A DNA stretch of 25,665 nt from NCBI GenBank assembly GCA_900756725.1, contig CAAELJ010000141.1, positions 1 through 25,665 on the forward strand, given 5' to 3'. Shown piece by piece: positions 1 through 6,914 of this stretch. Each line of letters opens with the position of its first letter. The stretch's first letter is position 1. Origin of the DNA: an uncultured Collinsella sp. GTDB taxonomy: Bacteria; Actinomycetota; Coriobacteriia; Coriobacteriales; Coriobacteriaceae. Below the pieces are notes generated by a model, which saw nothing but the letters and a program-made list of their open reading frames with translations, was not told where the DNA came from and searched no databases. A program made the position numbers and the translations under genes.

Positions 1-1280
1 GCGTTCTGGGCAAGCTCGGGACGGAGCTGCTCGGCGCGGGCGGTGGCGATGCCTGCCCAGTCAAGCGGCGCGAAGGCAAGTGCGGCAACGCATGCGGCAC
101 CAAGCGCGGGGAGCACCATGGCGGGCGCGAGGACGTGCTTTCTTGCCGTGCTGTCCTGTTGGGCCGGCTTGTGGGACCAAGGGCGTTCGACTAGGAGATA
201 GAAAACCTCGGCTACCGCAAGGATCAGTACAAGCTGCAATACCTGCTCCCACCAGGCGATGCGGGTAGTGCGGGTTGCGGGGTTCATAAGAAGCAGTAGG
301 GGATAGTGCACCAGATAGACCGAGAACGAGCGCTGGCCCAGCCAGACGAGCGGCTTGACCGACAATAGACGACGCACGATGCACTCCGTATTCTGCACGC
401 AGATGATGAGGAGTCCAGTGGCGAGGGCAAACAGCAAAAAGCCGCCGTGGTAGAGCCAGGCGCTTTCTCCGGTCAGCATGAGTGCGCCGGCTATAACGGC
501 AACGAGCCACGCGATAGAAATCGCGTTGACCTTTGAGATGCCCTTGTTGGCGCCGGGGGTATGGATGTCACCGCTCAGCATTTCGCGCAGACGCGGCGCG
601 GCGATGGCGGCTAAGGCTCCGCATAGAAGCTCGGCGGCACGGGCGTCGGTTCCGTAGTAGACGCGCGATGTGTCGGCGGTGGGATTAAACATGAGGACCA
701 TGGCTGCCGTCGATACAAGCGCGAATGCGGTCGTGATGCCGATGGCGGTGTTGCGCGACCTGGTTTTGCTGCACAGCGCCATAAGGATGACCGGCCATAC
801 CAGATAGAACTGCATGGTGACAGCGCAGAACCACAGGTGCGTGAGCGGCGAGGGGAGCCCCGCGGCGGCGAAATACGAGACGTTGCGGAAGATGTAGAAC
901 CAGTTGCTCAAAAAGAGTGCCGATGGCAGGGCGTCCTGCTGCACCTTAGGGAGTAGGCTCGGGGCTGCGATGTAGGTGGCGATGGCGGTAAGCGCGATGG
1001 TCACGACGATCGGCGGCATCATGCGCGCAATGCGGCGGCAGATATAGCGCGGGTACGAGAATCCGTCGCGTGCCGTAGCCCGCATAATGCTTTTGGTGGC
1101 GAGATAGCCACTCAGCGTAAAGAAGAGTGTAACGCCCAAAAAACCGCCGGTCAGGCGGCTGGGGCGAAGGTGATATAGGACGACGCCGGCGATGGCGAGG
1201 GCGCGGAGCCCGTCGAGCGCGACGATGCGTTGGTTGCGTTGAGGCGCGGCATGTACGGCGCCCGTGGGTGTGTTTTGCAT
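1..1280 (-). CDS. Acyltransferase family 3 (OafA/OatA-like) integral membrane protein, 3' end outside window
   Basis: The minus-strand frame from ATG at 1278-1280 stays open to the left edge, about 426 codons, so the C-terminus is missing. The start is supported by GGAGG 7 bases upstream. The N-terminus has the family's R-x10-H motif (RALAIAGVVLYH), followed by a GGFLGVTLFFTLSGYLATK segment and then many hydrophobic helices. A late segment, WLGQRSFSVYLVHYPLLLL, is typical of the last helices of the family. Such proteins move acyl groups, often acetyl, across the membrane onto cell-surface sugars or peptidoglycan. After the last clear family helix there is a linker, another hydrophobic helix and an Ala-rich segment. 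In the family this often leads to an extracellular SGNH domain, but here that part would lie beyond the window. The substrate cannot be told from sequence. It lies downstream of the EIIA gene on the same strand, across a 234-bp gap. Confidence 0.85.
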   Translation of the reverse strand, partial: MQNTPTGAVHAAPQRNQRIVALDGLRALAIAGVVLYHLRPSRLTGGFLGVTLFFTLSGYLATKSIMRATARDGFSYPRYICRRIARMMPPIVVTIALTAIATYIAAPSLLPKVQQDALPSALFLSNWFYIFRNVSYFAAAGLPSPLTHLWFCAVTMQFYLVWPVILMALCSKTRSRNTAIGITTAFALVSTAAMVLMFNPTADTSRVYYGTDARAAELLCGALAAIAAPRLREMLSGDIHTPGANKGISKVNAISIAWLVAVIAGALMLTGESAWLYHGGFLLFALATGLLIICVQNTECIVRRLLSVKPLVWLGQRSFSVYLVHYPLLLLMNPATRTTRIAWWEQVLQLVLILAVAEVFYLLVERPWSHKPAQQDSTARKHVLAPAMVLPALGAACVAALAFAPLDWAGIATARAEQLRPELAQN

Positions 1281-1514
1281 CGATCTTCCTCCAATGTCGA
1301 CCTAGCAGTCTAGCGCTCTGTGCGGACAAAGGAAGGGGGTTCGTGCGGTTGAACAACATGCCGCGGGGCGATGCCTCGCTACGCAAAAGCCGCACCTGCG
1401 TTGATGCTCAGCTGCCTATATAGAAATGTTTCAGAACCTCTACATAGGCAAAAACAACAACACAGATGCGGCAAAGATGCAAAGGTGGTTGAGTCTTTAT
1501 GCGACGGCGGTCTG

Positions 1515-2078
1515 CTACTTGGTCTTGGCAACCAGCAGCGGGTCGCCAAGCTTGACGAGCGGATTGCCGCCGATAAGCGTGCCAGACTCGCCGACGTGGT
1601 CGATGCTCTTGAGGCGGTCGAGCTCAGAGACGATGACGGTCACGATGTCCTCGTGACCGGCGGCCTTGATGGCGTCGCGGTCGAAGCTGATGAGCGGCTG
1701 GCCCGCCTTGACCACATCGCCCATCTCGACAAAGCGGGCAAAACCCTTGCCATTCATTTCCACGGTGCCCAGGCCAACATGGATGAACACGCGCAGGCCG
1801 TCCTCGGTGATCATGCCGATGGAGTGGTTGGTGACGGTGGTGGCGCCGATGCGGCCGTTGGCGGGCGCGTAGATGGTGCCGGTAATGGGTTCGATGCCGT
1901 AGCCCTGACCGAGCATGCCCGAGGCGATGGTCTCGTCGGGAACTTCACTCAGATTGACGAGCACGCCGTTGACGGGAGCGTAGATGACGCCTTCGCGGGT
2001 GGCGAAGCTTGCTGCGGGCGGAACGGACGCCTCGCCCGACGAGGTGAACGTGGACTTGAGCGAATCGAGCAGACCCAT
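1515..2078 (-). CDS. Free-standing PTS glucose-type EIIA component (Crr-like)
   Basis: The product is 187 aa and reads as a complete PTS_EIIA_1 domain. The conserved TNHSIGM and FIHVGLGTVEMNGKGF segments supply the two active-site histidines, H85 and H100; H100 is the expected phospho-acceptor. EIIA takes phosphate from HPr and passes it to an EIIB domain during sugar uptake. In many bacteria it also acts as a regulator. A stand-alone EIIA with no EIIB/EIIC next to it probably serves permeases encoded elsewhere that lack their own EIIA domain. The start is the ATG at 2078 with GGAGG about 6 bases upstream; an in-frame TTG four codons earlier overlaps that ribosome binding site and is unlikely. 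A promoter and a LacI-type palindrome lie upstream. Confidence 0.93.
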   Translation of the reverse strand: MGLLDSLKSTFTSSGEASVPPAASFATREGVIYAPVNGVLVNLSEVPDETIASGMLGQGYGIEPITGTIYAPANGRIGATTVTNHSIGMITEDGLRVFIHVGLGTVEMNGKGFARFVEMGDVVKAGQPLISFDRDAIKAAGHEDIVTVIVSELDRLKSIDHVGESGTLIGGNPLVKLGDPLLVAKTK

Positions 2079-2129
2079 AGTTGCCTCCAACGTATCAAGT
2101 GCGCATATCGCGCGCGTGTAGTTTTGCCG

Positions 2130-2139
2130 GAAACGTTTC
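2130..2139. promoter_or_regulatory. LacI-family-like operator palindrome upstream of EIIA
   Basis: GAAACGTTTC is a perfect 10-bp palindrome with a central CG, the pattern typical of LacI/CcpA-family operators. Its flanks do not match the full cre consensus. It lies about 25-35 bases downstream of the predicted EIIA transcription start, where a bound repressor would block elongation or initiation. No LacI-family gene is in this window. Confidence 0.35.
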
Positions 2140-2170
2140 GTATGTGTTTCCCAGCACGGTCAGCGCCCCT

Positions 2171-2199
2171 ATTTTACGCTGCCCAACGATACCTCTGAA
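2171..2199 (-). promoter_or_regulatory. Candidate promoter for the EIIA gene
   Basis: On the minus strand a TTCAGA -35-like hexamer is followed by 17 bases and then TAAAAT (2171-2176), five of six matches to the -10 consensus. Transcription would start near 2164, giving a leader of about 85 bases before the EIIA start. Recognised by eye only. Confidence 0.45.
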
Positions 2200-2325
2200 C
2201 AGCGATTTTGTGATATATCAGTTGAAGGCCAACTTATTGCGGGGGTGTTTCTGCGCCGTGGGCTCAAGTGGGGTACGCTAAGGTGCGAAAAACGAGTGCG
2301 CACGAATCGCACGGAGGGAGCACCT

Positions 2326-3228
2326 ATGATTATTGAGAACCATGCGCTGTGGGGCGAGGAGCCGACCGAGGATTATCCGGCGACGTTTACGTATCTGGGT
2401 GCCGAGCCGCTGCCCGACAAGCCCAATGGCCGCCGTCCCGCGGTAATCATCTGCGGCGGAGGCGGGTTTACGCATATCGCTCCGCACGAGCAAGACCCGG
2501 TGGCGTTTGCGTTTTTGGACCGCGGCTACCAGGCCTTTGTGCTCAACTATGTGACGAGCGCCACGGGCGACGTGAGCTTTCCGCACCCGCAGGCGGACCT
2601 CGCCAAGATGGTCGCTACCGTGCGCGCCAACGCCGACGAGTGGCATGTCGATCCCAAACGCGTGTGCGTCGTAGGTTTCTCGGCGGGCGGTATGATCTGT
2701 GCCTCGTTGGCAACGCAGTGGAAGACCGGACCCTTCGCGGGCCTTGCCGGGGCTCGTCCGGAGGATATTCGTCCCGACGCCGTGGTGCTGGGCTATCCGT
2801 TGCTCGACCTTGCCTATGTGCGCGATATGCAGACGCGCGACCCGCGCATCGACCTGCGCGTGCCCAAGACGGGTGGCAAGACGGGGCGCGATTTGCTCAA
2901 CGACTATCTGTCGATGGTGACGGGCGGCGAGGCGACCGATGAGCACCTGACCGACATTTGTCCTACCACGCACGTTTCGCGCCAGATGCCCCCGACCTTT
3001 GTGTGGGGCGTTTCGGACGACAAGACGGCGCCGATCGCGCAGGTCTACCCGTTTGCGCAGCGCATGGCCGAGGAGGGTGTTGCATGCGAGATGCACGTCT
3101 TTGACCAGGGCGGTCACGGCCTTTCGCTCGGCAACGCCAACACCGCGGTCGACAACGAGGATAAGCAGGTGGCGGTCCGTCCCTGGATCCGCCTAGCCTT
3201 TAGGTTCCTAGGCCGTCACGGTTTTTAG
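2326..3228 (+). CDS. Alpha/beta hydrolase, BD-FAE/acetyl-xylan-esterase-like
   Basis: The product is 300 aa with no signal peptide, so it is probably cytoplasmic. Visible motifs are an oxyanion-hole segment CGGGGFTHIAPHEQDPVA (residues 43-60), the nucleophile elbow GFSAGG with Ser119, an acid in WGVSDDKTAP (Asp231 or Asp232), and the catalytic His264 in QGGHGLSLG. This order and the loop sequences fit the bifunctional carbohydrate-esterase-like group that removes acetyl or feruloyl groups from sugars, but the substrate is not determined by sequence. The ATG at 2326 is chosen because ACGGAGGG sits just upstream; a longer in-frame extension to 2245 lacks a ribosome binding site. The gene is divergent from EIIA and convergent with the GntR gene, with a hairpin element between. 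Confidence 0.88.
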   Translation: MIIENHALWGEEPTEDYPATFTYLGAEPLPDKPNGRRPAVIICGGGGFTHIAPHEQDPVAFAFLDRGYQAFVLNYVTSATGDVSFPHPQADLAKMVATVRANADEWHVDPKRVCVVGFSAGGMICASLATQWKTGPFAGLAGARPEDIRPDAVVLGYPLLDLAYVRDMQTRDPRIDLRVPKTGGKTGRDLLNDYLSMVTGGEATDEHLTDICPTTHVSRQMPPTFVWGVSDDKTAPIAQVYPFAQRMAEEGVACEMHVFDQGGHGLSLGNANTAVDNEDKQVAVRPWIRLAFRFLGRHGF

Positions 3229-3240
3229 GCCGCGCAGCAC

Positions 3241-3304
3241 GAGGGTGGATAATCTCCCGTTTTTGGTCTGCTTTTCGGCCGAAAGGGGGAGATTATCCAC
3301 CCTC
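3241..3304. repeat. Palindromic hairpin element between convergent genes
   Basis: Perfect 18-bp inverted arms, GAGGGTGGATAATCTCCC at 3241-3258 and its complement at 3287-3304, surround a 28-base loop that contains the 12-bp palindrome TTTCGGCCGAAA. There is no T-run after either arm, so it is not a classical intrinsic terminator, although it may act as a transcription barrier between the converging hydrolase and GntR genes. A degenerate copy of the right arm and its flank (AAATCCACCTTCATTG) follows at about 3322-3337. The element at 10613-10677 has related features. Confidence 0.75.
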
Positions 3305-3342
3305 ATCAGTAAAGCCTCCGAAAATCCACCTTCATTGCTTTC

Positions 3343-3993
3343 CTACCAGACGGTGAACTGGGCGTTTTCTGTGTTCCAATGGACATCGCGAACGTAGTCG
3401 CGCACGCCCGTCGCATCTCGTGCTTCGAACAACTCAAGAATATGAGCATGTTCGCTGTTGGCTTTATTGAGCAGTTTGCACGCCGTCTCTTGGTCGACAG
3501 TCTCGTAATCGCGCTTGATAAAGCAACGCTCGAGCTGCGAGATCATATCGCGCAGACGGTCGTTGCCGCAGCGGTTGAAGTACGTAAGGTGAAAGTCTCG
3601 CTGAATATCGTCGTACTTACGGATGAGGCCGCCTTGGATCGCGAGGTCCATGGAGCCGACGAGAAATTTAAGCTGCGTAATGTCATCGTTGGTTAGGTTC
3701 GGACAGGCGAGATATGCGGCCTGCCCGTCGAGCGGCCCCATGATCTCAAAGACTTCAACGGCGTTTTGCTGATCGAACCCACGGACGCGGAATCCGCGGC
3801 GGGGGAGATTGTCCAGATAGCCGTCGCTTGCGAGCTGGATGAGCGCCTCGCGAACCGGCGTGCGCGACACGCCCATGGCATCGCAGATCGCTTGCTCGCT
3901 CAGCCGGTCGCCGGCGGACAACTCGCCGGCGTCAATACGGCTCGAAATATAGTCGTATACGTGGTCCTTCAGGGGCCTTCTGAGCGTTTCCAT
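3343..3993 (-). CDS. GntR-family transcriptional regulator, FCD (FadR-like) subfamily
   Basis: The product is 216 aa. An N-terminal winged helix-turn-helix spans about residues 8-72, with LSEQAICDAMGVSRTPVREA as the recognition region and a wing at NLPRRGFRV. The rest is an all-helical FCD ligand-binding domain; D/H residues in DIQRDFHLTYFNRC, SEHAHIL and RDVHWN fit its metal/ligand site. Such regulators usually repress an adjacent catabolic operon until a small carboxylate or amino-acid-like ligand binds. The gene is divergent from the DDAH-family gene, and a GntR-type palindrome lies between them, so that operon is its likely target. The start ATG at 3993 has AAGGAA about 9 bases upstream. 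Confidence 0.9.
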   Translation of the reverse strand: METLRRPLKDHVYDYISSRIDAGELSAGDRLSEQAICDAMGVSRTPVREALIQLASDGYLDNLPRRGFRVRGFDQQNAVEVFEIMGPLDGQAAYLACPNLTNDDITQLKFLVGSMDLAIQGGLIRKYDDIQRDFHLTYFNRCGNDRLRDMISQLERCFIKRDYETVDQETACKLLNKANSEHAHILELFEARDATGVRDYVRDVHWNTENAQFTVW

Positions 3994-4139
3994 GAGCTTA
4001 TGTTCCTTAACGGTATATTTTTAAAATTAAATACGTTTCGCTTGAATAGCTCAGTCGAATTATAGAACGACCAGCTAAATCGTGCTACTTTGCGCCGATA
4101 AGCAGGAATACGCTTACCGAGAATTATCTACCGTTCAGG

Positions 4140-4157
4140 ATTGTATACAATATACAA
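4140..4157. promoter_or_regulatory. Candidate GntR/FCD operator upstream of the DDAH-family gene
   Basis: ATTGTATACAAT (4140-4151) is a perfect 12-bp palindrome containing the GT-N2-AC core typical of FadR-type GntR operators. It overlaps a second dyad, TTGTATA-CAA-TATACAA (4141-4157). It lies between the divergent regulator and hydrolase genes, about 90-108 bases before the hydrolase start. Overlap with -10-like TATACA/TACAAT sequence suggests repression by occlusion, but no good -35 was found. The remaining stretch 4010-4139 is AT-richer than its surroundings and holds no gene. Confidence 0.6.
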
Positions 4158-4247
4158 AACAGCAAAGACACCCTAAGATAAAGCCATCGGAAGGAAGGCG
4201 GACACAAGGAAGTCCGCTCAGTACTATGAGATCCAAGGAGGATCATC

Positions 4248-5024
4248 ATGACCAAGTTCAGCCACGTCATCATCCGCCGCCCCGGCAAGTCCCTGAGCAA
4301 TGGCATCACGAGTGCCCCCGAGCTTGGCCAGCCCATCTACGAGCGCGCCATCGAGGAGCACTACGATTACGAGCATGCGCTCGAGCAATGCGGCGTGGAT
4401 GTCTCGGTGCTGCCCGCCCTCGAGCAGTATCCCGACAGCTGCTTCGTCGAAGATCCGGCCGTTATCACTCGCTGCGGCGCCATCATTACCAACCCCGGCG
4501 CCGACAGCCGTAATGGCGAGAAGGACGAGATCGAGCCGGTCGTCCGTCGCTTCTTTGACGACGAGCATGTCAAGCACATCGTTTCCCCCGGCACGCTCGA
4601 CGGCGGCGACGTCATGATGGTCGGCGACCATTTCTACGTCGGTCGCTCCGCTCGTACCAACGAAGAGGGCATCCGCCAGTTCTGCGAGATTCTCGAGGGC
4701 TGGGGCCTCGAGGGTTCCGAGGTGCCGCTGGAGGAAGTCCTGCACCTCAAGACGGGCGTCAACTACATCGAGGACAACAACATGCTCGTCTCTGGTGAGT
4801 TCATCGATAAGCCCGACTTTGCCCAGTACAACAAGATCGTCGTGCCCGAGGACGAGGCTTACGGCGCCAACTGCATCTGGGTCAACGGTACGGTCATCGT
4901 TGCCGAGGGCTATCCGACCGTGCTCAAGGCCGTGCAGGATCTGGGCTACAAGACGCTCGTCGTCGACACCTCCGAGTATCGCAAGGTCGACGGCGGCCTT
5001 TCTTGCCTGTCGCTGCGCTTCTAA
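4248..5024 (+). CDS. ddaH: Dimethylarginine dimethylaminohydrolase (DDAH) family protein
   Basis: The 258-aa product matches the usual size of bacterial DDAH and is much shorter than arginine deiminase (about 400 aa). It has the signature segments PDSCFVEDPAVI (residues 62-73), GTLDGGDV (115-122), YVGRSARTNEEGI (130-142), VLHLKTGV with the catalytic His166, and GGLSCLSLRF with the catalytic Cys253 near the C-terminus. The known reaction is hydrolysis of N-omega-methylated arginines to citrulline plus methylamine or dimethylamine; some relatives act on other guanidino compounds. AAGGAGG lies six bases before the ATG. It is followed by an ArcD-like antiporter and is divergent from an FCD GntR regulator, which suggests a substrate-induced uptake and degradation unit. 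Arginine deiminase activity is the main alternative. Confidence 0.87.
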   Translation: MTKFSHVIIRRPGKSLSNGITSAPELGQPIYERAIEEHYDYEHALEQCGVDVSVLPALEQYPDSCFVEDPAVITRCGAIITNPGADSRNGEKDEIEPVVRRFFDDEHVKHIVSPGTLDGGDVMMVGDHFYVGRSARTNEEGIRQFCEILEGWGLEGSEVPLEEVLHLKTGVNYIEDNNMLVSGEFIDKPDFAQYNKIVVPEDEAYGANCIWVNGTVIVAEGYPTVLKAVQDLGYKTLVVDTSEYRKVDGGLSCLSLRF

Positions 5025-5059
5025 CGCGATAGCTGTAACAGTCTGATGATCGCTTGACC

Positions 5060-5099
5060 GATGGCCCGGCACCCGATTCGGGACGTCCGGGCCATCTTT
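5060..5099 (+). terminator. Hairpin between the DDAH-family and antiporter genes, weak terminator
   Basis: GATGGCCCGG (5060-5069) pairs perfectly with CCGGGCCATC (5087-5096) around a 17-base loop, followed only by TTTC. The short T-tract suggests partial termination or mRNA stabilisation, allowing different levels of the hydrolase and the downstream transporter. Confidence 0.5.
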
Positions 5100-5133
5100 C
5101 GTTCGATCACATGATGAAGGGGGTGCACATACA

Positions 5134-6597
5134 ATGGCCTCTAAAGCTCAAAACGACGAGATTATCGACCCTAATGGCCTCGATCTCTTTCGTCTGACCA
5201 TGATGGTCATTACCGCCAGTATTTGTGGCGGCATCTTTTCGCTTGCCGGCGATATGGCAGCAGGCGGGGCAAATACCGGTGCGGTTATCGTCTCGTGGGG
5301 AATTTGCTTCATTGGCGTCTTTGCGCTGATGATGGTGTTCAACGGTTTGTCTCAGGCCCGTCCCGATCTGACCGGCGGCATCTATGCATACGCTGCGGCT
5401 GGTTTTGGCGACTACATTGGATTCAACTCCGCCTGGGGCTACTGGATCAGCGCATGTCTTTCCAACGTGAGCTTTGCGCTCTTGCTGTTTAGCGCGCTGG
5501 GCTATTTCTTCCCTGCGTTTGGCGCGGGCAACAACCTGCTTTCCATCGTCTGCGCCAGCGTGTTTTTGTGGTTCCTTACCGCCCTCGTGCTTCGTGGCGT
5601 TAAGGAGGCTGCGGGCATTAACACAATCGTCACCTTGGCGAAGTTGGTGCCGCTGGGACTCTTTGTGCTGAGCATCGTGCTCCTGGGTAAGTTCAACGTC
5701 GATATCTTTATGGACAACTTCTGGGGCGAGCCGGCTGGTCCTGGCTTTGGCGAGCAGGTTGTCTCGACCATGATTGCCCTTGTCTGGGTCTTCACGGGCA
5801 TCGAGGGCGCTGTCGTTATCTCGGGCCGTGCTAAGTACGTGCGTGACGTCGGCCGCTCGACGGCGCTCGGATTTGCGGCTGTATTCACGCTGTATCTGAT
5901 TATCTCGATGTTGTCGCTCGGCATTATGCCGCGCGAGGAGATGGCACAGCTCGCAACGCCCTCCATGGCGGGAATTCTCGAGTGCGCAATCGGTCCGGTT
6001 GGTGCTGCCATCGTAAACCTTGGCGTTATCCTCTCGCTGGTCGGCGCGCTGCTGGGCTACGTCATCATTGCGTCCGAGACGCCGTTCGAGGCGGCGCGCC
6101 AGGGATCATTCCCGCTGGCGTTTGCCAAGACGAACAAGCACGACGCCCCGGTGGTAACGGTTCTCGTGAGCTCCGGCATCACGCAGCTCTTCTTGATTGT
6201 GTCGTATGTGGCGGCGAGCACCTACCAGTTCTTCTATAGCTGCGCGGTCAACACAATCCTGGTTCCGTACGTGTGCTCGGCAGCTTATTACATGGTGATT
6301 GGCTGGAAGAACGAGCATCTGGACGGGCCGCATGCGCCAAGCGTCGGCAAGGCGCGATTCTTCGGCACGCTCGGCTTCATCTACACATTGTTCCTTGTGT
6401 GGTCGACGGGGCTCCAGGGCGTCATGATCACGACGATCCTATTTGCCCCGGCCATTCCCGTCTACATTGTGGGCGAGCGCGGGCGCGGCAAGCAGGTGCT
6501 TCCGCATCTGCACGACAAGCTGATCGCAGCAGTGGTCATTGTCGTGGCGATCATCTCGCTGTATCTGCACTTTGCCGGCATTGCGCCGATTGTCTAA
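5134..6597 (+). CDS. APC-family amino acid antiporter, ArcD/basic amino acid-polyamine antiporter-like
   Basis: The 487-aa product has about 12 hydrophobic segments, as is usual for the APA group of the APC superfamily. Near the N-terminus is the family loop ASICGGIFSLAGDMAAGG (helix 1 break), followed by PDLTGGIYAYAAAGFGDYIGFNSAWGYWISA, closely resembling arginine/ornithine antiporters. The membrane position and the neighbouring DDAH-family gene suggest import of arginine or methylarginine in exchange for citrulline, ornithine or a related product; this exchange is inferred. The start ATG at 5134 has GAAGGGGG about 10 bases upstream. A strong hairpin follows the gene. Confidence 0.85.
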   Translation: MASKAQNDEIIDPNGLDLFRLTMMVITASICGGIFSLAGDMAAGGANTGAVIVSWGICFIGVFALMMVFNGLSQARPDLTGGIYAYAAAGFGDYIGFNSAWGYWISACLSNVSFALLLFSALGYFFPAFGAGNNLLSIVCASVFLWFLTALVLRGVKEAAGINTIVTLAKLVPLGLFVLSIVLLGKFNVDIFMDNFWGEPAGPGFGEQVVSTMIALVWVFTGIEGAVVISGRAKYVRDVGRSTALGFAAVFTLYLIISMLSLGIMPREEMAQLATPSMAGILECAIGPVGAAIVNLGVILSLVGALLGYVIIASETPFEAARQGSFPLAFAKTNKHDAPVVTVLVSSGITQLFLIVSYVAASTYQFFYSCAVNTILVPYVCSAAYYMVIGWKNEHLDGPHAPSVGKARFFGTLGFIYTLFLVWSTGLQGVMITTILFAPAIPVYIVGERGRGKQVLPHLHDKLIAAVVIVVAIISLYLHFAGIAPIV

Positions 6598-6708
6598 GAC
6601 TATGGCGAGTTTCATTGTTTGGTAAGCCGGCGGGCATCGCGTGTCGGTGCTGCTTGGCACTCCATAACTGATGTGGGTCTCTATAACGTGCCTTTGGGAG
6701 CGCCCACC

Positions 6709-6750
6709 AAGCCCGCGCAAGTGACATCAGTTGCTTGCGCGGGCTTTTGC
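6709..6750 (+). terminator. Terminator-like hairpin after the antiporter gene
   Basis: AAGCCCGCGCAAG (6709-6721) pairs perfectly over 13 bp with 6734-6746, with a 12-base loop, followed by TTTTGC counting the arm's own last bases. It ends the DDAH-antiporter unit. The gap 6598-6914 otherwise contains this hairpin, the feoAB promoter and a candidate operator; no gene was seen in it. Confidence 0.75.
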
Positions 6751-6795
6751 TGCTTGGGTTCAATGGGGGCAGGTTAGCTTGCACCAATCTGTCGA

Positions 6796-6825
6796 TTGAA
6801 CATCGTTGCACGTTCGCGCTATCAT
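6796..6825 (+). promoter_or_regulatory. Candidate promoter of feoAB
   Basis: TTGAAC (6796-6801), an 18-base spacer and TATCAT (6820-6825) give a reasonable sigma-70-type promoter with a predicted start near 6832, about 83 bases upstream of the chosen feoAB start. Confidence 0.5.
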
Positions 6826-6836
6826 GCATGGTTAAA

Positions 6837-6863
6837 TTGGTTAGCCTTGGCAAACGGTTAGCC
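6837..6863. promoter_or_regulatory. Candidate metal-repressor (DtxR/IdeR-like) site upstream of feoAB
   Basis: GGTTAGCC occurs twice as a direct repeat (6839-6846 and 6856-6863, period 17) just after the predicted transcription start. The first copy with its flanks resembles the DtxR/IdeR box, with GGTTAG followed by CCT matching the consensus left half and centre, but the right half is poor. The position fits iron-dependent repression of an iron transporter. This is inference from motif and context. Confidence 0.35.
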
Positions 6864-6914
6864 ATGGTGAACATAAATGCAACGCCCTGTGGGCGCCGGG
6901 GGAGGAACACGGAC

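Noticed and set aside
2128..2141. Catabolite-responsive cre element for CcpA
   Set aside because: Only the central A-x-CG-x-T core fits; the outer TG/CA and W positions do not match, so it is called only a LacI-family-like palindrome.
6864..6914. Earlier ATG start for feoB at 6864
   Set aside because: No ribosome binding site precedes it and it lies beside the candidate operator; FeoA homology begins at the GTG at 6915, which has GGAGG upstream.
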